NCBI GenBank assembly: GCA_030142905.1
Contig: JASJOG010000061.1
Location: forward strand, 620,001 to 684,000
DNA: 64,000 nt
Source of the DNA: Heliopora coerulea
Lineage: Eukaryota > Cnidaria > Anthozoa > Scleralcyonacea > Helioporidae
Reading direction: 5' to 3'
Part shown: piece by piece, positions 62,001-64,000 of the stretch
Position numbering within the stretch: the stretch's first letter is position 1
Layout of the letters: each line of letters begins with the position of its first letter
The notes under the pieces: generated by a model
The model's database searches: none
Seen by the model: the letters and a program-made list of their open reading frames with translations, nothing else
Told to the model about the DNA's origin: nothing
Program-made: the position numbers and the translations under genes

Positions 62001-63801
62001 TACCCAGAGCATTACAGATAAAATCCTGTACTGTGATTTGATTCCTTGTCTATTAAAGCTACACTGTCATTTGCTTCCGTATTCTAAATAGTAGTATGAG
62101 GAGAAAGTTTACGAAAGCTGCGGTACCGACGCCAGCAAACAAAGTAGTTCCAATCCTACAGCCGTGTAGCAAACCTCATATTCTAAACTTAGAATTTTTT
62201 TCCTTCCTTTTAAGATGATTCCAAGCAATTCTAGTCGGTCCATTAACGTTTTTTGTTGAGCTTGAAAGTTCTCGGTGTTTTAAGAGCTGCCGTTACCGGG
62301 TAACGGTGAAAATGTTCTTCCTCATGCCTTTATGGCGCCAGGGCAATGTCAAGAATCCTCTAGGGATTATTTACTTCTTTTGTTGAACAAGAGAAATCGT
62401 ATTGAAGGTCACGTCTTGCTATCGTAAACTCCCATTTCTATAAATCGGGACGCAATTATCGCAGGGGGTAATTTCCCGAATGAAGTTTAGGATTAGGGTT
62501 AGGTTTAGGATTGGGATTGGGATTAGGGTTAGGTTTAGGTTTAGGATTCGGATTCGGATTCGGATTAGGGTTAGGATTAGGTTTAGGTTTAGGAATGGCA
62601 TTAGAATTAGGGCTAGGGTCAGGTAACCCCAACTCTAAACTTAATCCTAAACTTAACTTGACGATTATCCTTTTAGTAAGATGCGCAGCTGAAGCGAAAA
62701 TAAACATTTTAGAGTCGACGTTAAATTGACAATAACCATCAAAATAAGAAGCATGTGCGTTTGATGATTATTATCGAAATGAGAGTGAGAAAAACCTGTA
62801 CGAGTCCAGTTAAATTTTTCTGCGTTTTCTTTTTTCCCATGAATTTTGGATCGAGGGACTGTCAAAACTATTTGGAGTCTTGTGTGGGGCAACATTGAGT
62901 TTTAGGTCTTACAGTCGGAGAAAATACCCACGACTGTGCAGGCTGGCAATGAGCTACTTTCAATGCCAGCATAAAGTTTTTCCTTAGAAAGGTTTTATTC
63001 TCACAGAGGTCTCATAATGCGTTCTCATTTGCTGTGAATTATGAAAATGAAATTAAAATGTCAGAGATATCTCAGTAAATGTCCTCATTACAGTCTTTAT
63101 CTATCCGATATATGGGGTACTAAGTGGCTGTTCATTGACAGAAGCATGAAGTGTATACGTTGAAGTGTCGGACTTGGACTCGGAGTGCAATTGACTGGAC
63201 TTGGACACGGATTCGAACTCGGATTTGACTACAACATTGTCGGAAAGCCCACATTGCCTCTCTTGCATCAGCACTTTATTTTATTCATTTTATATTACTG
63301 AGAATAGTTATCCCATATTAGAATGCAAAATACTTGATAAACAATTAAAGGTCAAAATGGAAAAATATAAAACATAAAAAGTCTTTGATCTATTAGTATA
63401 AGTAACAATTAACATGATTTACCTGCTGCTTCTGCAACACGCTGCATCAGATAATCAGCTACTGACGTATGTCCATTCAATGATGCAAGATGAAATGGAG
63501 TAAGACCATCGTTACTTGTTGATCTGAAGTCACTCCCTTTGCTAACAAGTAATTTGACAGTATCTAGATGACCCTCTCTGCAAGCAGAGTGAATAGGCAA
63601 GTAACCATACTTGTTTCTAGAGTTAACTCGAGCACCACGTTGGATAAGGAAATCAACAACTGCGGTATGTCCGTTATAGCAAGCATCATGTAAACCAGTT
63701 CCACCCAACACTCCTCCACGCTCTTCAATATCTGCGCCATTCTCAATTGCAGCTTTAACTCCATCCAAATCTCCTTTCCTTGCTGCAGCCCAGACAGACA
63801 T
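33759..63801 (-). CDS. ANK-ROC-COR-death-domain protein gene, five exons
   Basis: Gene model: exons 63801-63423, 57187-57098, 52150-49985, 41925-41857 and 34153-33759. All four junctions are phase 1 with GT..AG borders. Joined codons are GAT, GAA, GAG and GTC, giving an uninterrupted frame of 1032 residues. Domain order: ankyrin repeats (about 5-125), short linker, Roc GTPase (P-loop 186-194), COR (about 540-870), Glu/Ser-rich linker, C-terminal death domain (about 920-1000). The order recalls DAPK1 without its kinase, and ROCO proteins in general. Such proteins are large GTP-binding, dimerising scaffolds, and a death domain points to apoptosis or innate-immune signalling. The function is inferred. 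Further phase-1 exons could be missed, because every intron could hide one without breaking the frame. Confidence 0.8.
34154..36169. other. Intron 4 of the minus-strand gene, left part
   Basis: No repeat or exon I can support. A candidate at 35630-35732 (minus) has splice-like borders, but the phase-1 frame ends in TGA, so it was not added to the model. Confidence 0.35.
36170..36340 (-). repeat. tRNA-derived SINE (B family), minus strand
   Basis: The minus strand has GTAGCTCAATGGCTAGAGC and GGGTCCGATTCCTGTC, preceded by TGACTTCA and followed by GGGACTCAGAAAGTTTTCC. It is a variant with GTTACGGGT before the B-box. Confidence 0.65.
36400..36544 (-). repeat. tRNA-derived SINE (B family), minus strand, interrupted
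   Basis: It has GTAGCTTAATGGTTAGAGC and GGGTTTGATACCCGTC on the minus strand. Its upstream end is interrupted by the small element at 36545-37028, beyond which TACATTTACGTACTGG continues the SINE. Confidence 0.65.
36545..37028. mobile_element. Small TIR element inserted in a SINE
   Basis: Ends CAAGGCTCGAA and TTCAAGCCTTG are inverted, and GTTAC occurs directly on both outer sides, a possible 5-bp target duplication. Near both ends there are purine/pyrimidine-alternating words such as GCATGCACACGTGCACG and GTGCATGCTGTGCATG. There is no gene. Confidence 0.55.
37040..37215 (+). repeat. tRNA-derived SINE (B family), plus strand, head to head with the previous copy
   Basis: TATAGCTCAATGGCTAGAGC and GGGTTCGATTCCCGTC are the two promoter boxes, followed by GGGACTGAGAAAGTTTTTC. 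With the interrupted minus-strand copy it forms a head-to-head inverted pair, like the pair at 56600-56915. Confidence 0.7.
37439..39077. mobile_element. TTAA-flanked DNA element
   Basis: Inverted ends GGTGGTTCTATACATT and AATGTGTAGAACCACC are each flanked by TTAA (37435-37438 and 39078-39081). TTAA targets are used by piggyBac and Kolobok elements; I cannot decide between them. The 1639-bp interior has no recognisable transposase. The 115-codon ORF at 38278-38625 is unassigned. Confidence 0.75.
39186..39455. other. Loop of the foldback, TTAAAGAT-rich
   Basis: The sequence between the inner arms includes about 120 bases of ATTAAAGAT/AACTTTAAT units (39340-39450), themselves partly self-complementary. 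No gene. Confidence 0.5.
39690..39722 (-). ncRNA. Hammerhead-type motif, second family
   Basis: The minus strand reads CTTGATAAAGGGG, loop CAGA, CCCCGAAACGGTG. Stem II is a perfect GGGG/CCCC helix and GAAAC is intact, but the first box is altered (CTTGATAA for CTGATGAA). The opposite copy (40286-40319: CTTCATGAAGGGGCATG, then CCCCCAAACGTTG) has both boxes altered. Confidence 0.5.
39772..40176 (-). CDS. GIY-YIG endonuclease domain of a Penelope-like element (partial)
   Basis: A 134-codon open stretch with GVVNLITCKRCGKQYIGST, then RTRFNNHKSSLNRYGRG and GDHLYSHFFGDGYEGL. CxxC before the YIG box, an R in the following helix and a conserved H/N region fit the Penelope-type GIY-YIG nuclease that nicks DNA for target priming. 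The reverse transcriptase is missing. The 3' end runs into the terminal repeat (…SGFLIYILYF). No stop interrupts the domain, but without the RT the copy is not autonomous. Confidence 0.8.
   Translation of the reverse strand: MEEGENFTDSLGKRKYVINYEFYCDSNGVVNLITCKRCGKQYIGSTINTFRTRFNNHKSSLNRYGRGQGNIPGDHLYSHFFGDGYEGLSDLVVKIVHRTNTRDPTERELLGIQIKHFFTIWIKPSGFLIYILYF
40352..40456. repeat. TA and TG dinucleotide microsatellite
   Basis: About 20 bases of TA repeats run into about 80 bases of TG repeats with a few TATG interruptions. The Cys/Val ORF here is an artefact. Confidence 0.95.
40497..40590. repeat. Nearly perfect loop-less hairpin
   Basis: A palindrome centred at 40543/40544 (AGAAAATTTTCT) has arms of about 44 bases (CTCAAGCTTTATCTC mirrored, GAAAGTTTGT mirrored) and a few mismatches, ending in TATATA on both sides. 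Confidence 0.85.
40778..41320. mobile_element. TA-flanked MITE with about 90-bp inverted ends
   Basis: The left arm begins TTCAGATTTCTTTGA and the right arm ends TCGAAGAAATCTGAA, with TA on each side (40776-40777, 41321-41322). The arms share AAAATCATGAGTATCTTTGA-type sequence with substitutions. There is no gene. Confidence 0.65.
41321..41856. other. Intron 4, right part; nothing recognised
   Basis: AT-rich intronic sequence between the MITE and exon 4. Confidence 0.4.
41857..41925 (-). CDS. Exon 4: acidic linker between COR and death domain
   Basis: The acceptor TTTTGGGTTTTCAAG precedes 41925 and the donor GTACAC follows 41857. Starting with two bases, it encodes KQRSDESTHENDEP then STSEVTVQ and ends with one base, so it is symmetric phase 1 and fits between exon 3 and exon 5. 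The low-complexity acidic/Ser-rich composition suits a flexible linker. Support is from splice signals and frame only. Confidence 0.6.
41926..44045. other. Intron 3, left part
   Basis: The minus strand at 42465-42530 reads GGCGTTCGTAGCTCAGTTGG, a tRNA A-box-like fragment without a B-box (SINE scrap). No other feature. Confidence 0.35.
44046..44303. mobile_element. Harbinger-like MITE
   Basis: Ends AGCCTGGTTTACACG and CGTGTGAACCAAGCT are inverted, with the 3-bp direct repeat TAA on both sides (44043-44045 and 44304-44306), as in PIF/Harbinger elements. Subterminal GCATAAGC words occur in both orientations. 258 bp, no gene. Confidence 0.7.
44363..44442 (-). repeat. tRNA-like SINE remnant at the left shoulder of the palindrome
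   Basis: The minus strand has GATCAACAGGTAGAACGG and GAGTTGAAATCCCGCTTGAG, a diverged A-/B-box pair. It mirrors the copy at 47497-47583. Confidence 0.5.
44505..47469. repeat. Giant palindrome with two arms of about 1473 bp
   Basis: Position p mirrors position 91974-p. The arms are 44505-45977 and 45997-47469, separated by 19 bases (45978-45996). All stretches compared are identical, including the mirrored ORF pairs. Identity stops abruptly at 44505/47469, where flanks differ but both carry a related SINE. Within each arm there are two diverged units of about 190 bases in opposite orientation (left arm: 45232-45420 plus strand, 45610-45810 minus strand), plus a third fragment at the centre. 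Both share AGCACACAAC, GACAGCGATCAAGTTCTC and AGATATAAACCTGG. It lies in intron 3. No gene could be assigned. Confidence 0.95.
47497..47583 (+). repeat. tRNA-like SINE at the right shoulder of the palindrome
   Basis: CGATAGCTCAACAGATAGAGC (A-box like) and GAGTACAAATCCCGCTCGAG (B-box like) form a diverged cassette in the orientation opposite to 44363-44442. Confidence 0.55.
47584..48630. other. Intron 3; no gene seen
   Basis: At 48565-48600 GGTGCAACTTCGACATATGT matches the upstream body of the B-family SINE, a small scrap. Nothing else. Confidence 0.35.
48631..48760. mobile_element. Small foldback MITE
   Basis: GTACTGTGATAGAAACATTT and AACGTCATTTTAACCGG on the left are mirrored by CCGGTTGAAATGGCGTCAT and TGTCTATCATAGTAC on the right, with about 40 bases between. 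No gene. Confidence 0.6.
48761..49574. other. Intron 3; no gene seen
   Basis: AT-rich; nothing supported. Confidence 0.35.
49575..49640. other. Perfect 21-bp stem hairpin with 24-base loop
   Basis: ATAGCTAAAACTGACTTGGAC (49575-49595) and its exact complement (49620-49640) flank a 24-base loop. The left side is preceded by GATAGCTATAAA units in tandem. Cnidarian microRNA precursors often have near-perfect stems, so the size is suggestive, but no expression evidence exists here. Confidence 0.5.
49985..52150 (-). CDS. Exon 3: Roc GTPase and COR domain
   Basis: The acceptor TTTCACTTTACAG precedes 52150 and the donor AAAG/GTAATA follows 49985. The exon encodes NPRFLEAAASDALKYG, then the Roc domain: P-loop GQDRVGKTS (186-194 of the model), a conserved T in STVGIE, DVAGQ as the switch-II DxxG, and TKPD as the base-recognition motif (usual NKxD). 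A 140-residue insert lies between G2 and G3, where most Roc domains have only a few tens; it contains a diverged tandem duplication of about 46 residues (WQRTRDQQRMASQE ... LTEVKQQ and RHRTADHQRMAPGE ... TTEVKQQ). The COR part follows (WQDVEELGRESGV, VVLDPQWLVLLF, LVPSMAKSK, YVVVQGGYLPLGLFTRLQVY). A Cys-rich end (CDCDCYRVNPVKCPRH) precedes the splice site. Confidence 0.9.
52151..53178. other. Intron 2, left part, with a decayed coding-like stretch
   Basis: The minus strand at about 52705-52855 is open as KTAVDETREGNLVIAVDK, VGPAELLAADDGG and a short remainder, ending at a TAG. It looks like old coding sequence, possibly from a retroelement split by the element at 53179-54626, but is not assignable. 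No splice sites frame it. Confidence 0.25.
53592..54077 (-). CDS. HIRAN-domain-like protein of element B, intact
   Basis: A 161-residue ORF from the ATG at 54077. Conserved blocks: VIRGHHVYKSVWKP (23-36), DYDKNAIGVY (54-63), VGHVP (75-79) and VPAKFTAL (114-121), in the order and spacing seen in element A. DxNA and GxxP-type boxes are the hallmark of the HIRAN fold, an OB-like module that in HLTF/Rad5 helicases grips single-stranded 3' ends; here it stands alone. There is no helicase, nuclease or transposase part. A basic KRKRE patch at 104-109 could help nuclear entry or DNA contact. The frame is intact with no internal stop, unlike element A. Function in the transposon's life cycle is unknown. 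Confidence 0.72.
   Translation of the reverse strand: MENMARCVPARFEMFYKVDFETVIRGHHVYKSVWKPYNGETLSCMKDMRSEAMDYDKNAIGVYRAVGKTEEKILVGHVPIELSSLVNNFLKANESNKVVAKVSGKRKREVGLVVPAKFTALTKEHRLAKILDDELSTRNDKYTHIEITHIEKAFKQFPLMY
54125..54345. repeat. Tandem repeats of about 60 bp between the divergent ORFs of element B
   Basis: Four diverged units of the type GCTTTCGTTAGTCATCACTC plus GTTGTTAAAAAGG and ATAGACTTTGTT lie between the HIRAN start (54077) and the plus-strand ORF start (54407). The position suggests a shared bidirectional control region or transposase-binding sites; this is inference. Confidence 0.6.
54407..54529 (+). pseudogene. Truncated transposase-like N-terminus of element B
   Basis: A 40-codon ORF, MANASSAEVNDSL then SHKGKRVRAYSVNSLG, ends at TAG just before the right terminal repeat. 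The KGKRVRAYSVN patch resembles the basic start of pogo/Tigger DNA-binding domains (KRRRYTV-type). The remainder is missing, as in element A. Pattern-based call only. Confidence 0.35.
54627..56589. other. Intron 2, middle part; possible retroelement remains
   Basis: The minus strand at 55280-55180 is open as ISGGLSEDRCTALRAWCTEL and related words, and at 55090-54960 as PIASPDTDAIESHADDTVEV, with frameshifts between. This suggests decayed coding sequence interrupted by element B, but no domain is recognised. ORFs at 55441-55806 on both strands are unassigned. Confidence 0.25.
56600..56735 (-). repeat. tRNA-derived SINE (B family), minus strand
   Basis: The minus strand has GTAGCTCAGTGGTTAGAGCC (A-box) and CGGATTCGATCCCCGTCTGG (B-box region), then GACTCAGAAATCATTTTCTG. 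It is the left half of a head-to-head pair. Confidence 0.75.
56745..56915 (+). repeat. tRNA-derived SINE (B family), plus strand
   Basis: It has TAGTGGCTCCCGCTTAGGTC, TGCACCTAGCTCACCATC, GTAGCTCAATGGTTAGAGCG and GGGTTCGATCCACGTCTGG, ending GAGCTCAGAAATCATTTTC. Only about 10 bases separate it from the inverted copy, so together they could form a long hairpin RNA in the intron. Confidence 0.78.
57098..57187 (-). CDS. Exon 2: linker between ankyrin repeats and Roc
   Basis: The acceptor GTGGATATGTTTGCAG precedes 57187 and the donor GTAAGCTA follows 57098. Ninety bases: two to complete a codon, 29 codons (SGVDIQSDTAKSSV, SLTRKATTSADVLVE) and one left over. This gives D-SGV... at the start and ...LVE-E-NPRFLEAA at the end. 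The symmetric phase-1 frame and strong splice signals support it. Thr/Ser-rich, probably flexible. Confidence 0.75.
57225..57415. repeat. CGTACTGTGT decamer tandem repeat
   Basis: Five clean CGTACTGTGT units at about 57290-57340, with diverged TACTGTA/TATCGCATCG units on both sides. Confidence 0.85.
57416..58036. other. Intron 1; no gene seen
   Basis: AT-rich intronic sequence without recognisable features. Confidence 0.35.
58833..58866 (-). ncRNA. Hammerhead-type motif, third family
   Basis: The minus strand reads CTGATGATGTTG, loop CGAGACA, CAACGAAATGTTAG. The CTGATGA box is intact, stem II is GTTG/CAAC, and the second box is GAAAT. The mirrored copy (59340-59372) reads CTGATGATGTTTCG ... 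CAACGCAACGTTAG, with GAAA changed to GCAA. Confidence 0.55.
58966..59058. repeat. GA and GT dinucleotide microsatellite
   Basis: About 60 bases of GA repeats, then GTGTGT and GAGAGA tracts, in the loop of the foldback. Confidence 0.95.
59565..60673. mobile_element. Second nested element in the Tc1 copy
   Basis: The transposase frame breaks off near 59562 and resumes near 60680. The inserted block starts CCTAGGAAATATGTTCCC and ends GGGTGAGACATATTTCCTG, an inverted AGGAAATATGT. Words AAATTTGTCCC and AAATTTCCTAGGAAA recur near both ends. In the middle ACACATTTGCTGAACAT is repeated three times with variation. A 14-base G run lies at 60561-60574. The 101-codon ORF at 59957-60262 is unassigned. 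Family and target duplication are not resolved. Confidence 0.6.
61541..62479. other. Intron 1; no gene seen
   Basis: No exon with phase-1 borders or repeat could be supported. Confidence 0.35.
62480..62660. repeat. Degenerate TTAGGG-like tract
   Basis: GGATTAGGGTTAGG, GGTTTAGGATTGGG and GGATTCGG units run for about 150 bases, then CCTAAACTTAATCC units follow in inverse orientation. ORFs here (Gly/Leu and Pro/Asn-Pro types) are repeat artefacts. Confidence 0.85.
62661..63422. other. Intron 1, right part; nothing recognised
   Basis: Includes a short GGACTTGGACACGGATTCG-type near repeat at about 63170-63220. No gene. Confidence 0.35.
63423..63801 (-). CDS. Exon 1: N-terminal ankyrin repeats
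   Basis: Donor GCAG/GTAAAT at 63423/63422. Translation from the ATG at 63801 gives MSVWAAARKGDLDGVKAAIE, then three further ankyrin repeats: GTGLHDACYNGHTAVVDFLI, GYLPIHSACREGHLDTVKLL and GLTPFHLASLNGHTSVADYL. The TPLHxA and GH signatures are clear. An upstream in-frame ATG at 63867 would add 22 residues that run through a T-rich stretch, and an in-frame TGA precedes it. The inner ATG opens directly on the first repeat and is preferred. Ankyrin repeats here probably bind partners upstream of the GTPase. Confidence 0.85.
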
Positions 63802-64000
63802 TTTCCTATTCAAAACATACGCATTCCTATTTAAAAAAAATGGAAGCCCCGTCTCTGCTTCCAGCATACCACCCTCAATGGGGATAAGATTTCACGGGAG
63901 CAGAGTCTTTGCAGAGTAGCACCCCGCACCGGTCCACCCGCATGGGGACCCCAACATTTTAATATATTCAACAAAGTTTTATATACGTCCAAGACTCTAC
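63802..64000 (-). other. Presumed 5' untranslated or upstream region of the ANK-ROC gene
   Basis: No TATA box or clear promoter was found. A local GC-rich stretch (CACCCCGCACCGGTCCACCC) lies at about 63918-63942. Confidence 0.3.

Noticed and set aside
62456..62707. Pro/Asn-repeat and Gly/Leu-repeat ORFs
   Set aside because: Translation of the degenerate TTAGGG-like tract.

Overview
The window is AT-rich, intron-bearing animal nuclear DNA dominated by transposable elements. Three things point to a cnidarian, probably an anthozoan such as a stony coral: a death-domain gene of ANK-ROC-COR type split by phase-1 introns, Penelope-like elements with hammerhead-type motifs, and many tRNA-derived SINEs beside hAT, pogo and Tc1 elements. 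This placement is inferred from gene content; no species-specific marker was seen.

Host genes. Only one host gene can be modelled with confidence. It runs on the minus strand from about 63801 to 33759 and fills the right half of the window. Five exons (ankyrin repeats; linker; ROC-COR; linker; death domain) join at four junctions that are all phase 1, giving an open frame of 1032 residues. Its four introns (6-8 kb, with one near 5 kb) hold most of the mobile DNA of the right half. At the far left, 334-432 and 4305-4389 look like exons of a second, unrecognised gene, with decayed duplicates at 1620-1936 and near 15230.

Left half (1-33 kb). In order: a TA-flanked MITE (597-1375), a decayed LINE (2346-3566), a solo Penelope hammerhead foldback (3916-4065), a tRNA SINE (5350-5675), a GGTAAT/GATAAT satellite (7418-8060), a hAT MITE with an 8-bp target duplication (8980-9502), two Penelope 3' ends in inverted arrangement (12965-14505), an apparently complete hAT element with an open transposase (18137-20699), a pogo-like element carrying a HIRAN-like gene (22081-23521), another hammerhead foldback (24220-24742), a cluster of TTTCAYATGTGAAA palindromes (25880-26215), a foldback element built of about 23-bp repeats inside a 27-bp minisatellite (26678-28242), and a third hAT-type element (30313-30746).

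Right half (33-64 kb, introns of the minus-strand gene). In order: head-to-head SINEs (36170-37215), a 3.5-kb hammerhead foldback with a TTAA-flanked element and a second Penelope fragment nested in it (37240-40775), a small TA-flanked MITE, a Harbinger-like MITE, a nearly 3-kb palindrome with arms that look identical (44505-47469), a second pogo-like HIRAN element (53179-54626), another head-to-head SINE pair (56600-56915), and a Tc1 element (58039-61538) broken by two nested insertions.

The most unusual signal is the pair of HIRAN elements. They have different terminal repeats but almost the same length, both have TA target sites, both carry one short HIRAN-like gene, and both have, divergent from it, a short basic ORF that looks like the start of a pogo-type transposase. 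This suggests a lineage of DNA transposons that travels with a HIRAN protein. A second theme is that five of six hammerhead-type Penelope loci are inverted pairs, in most of which one copy keeps a better core.
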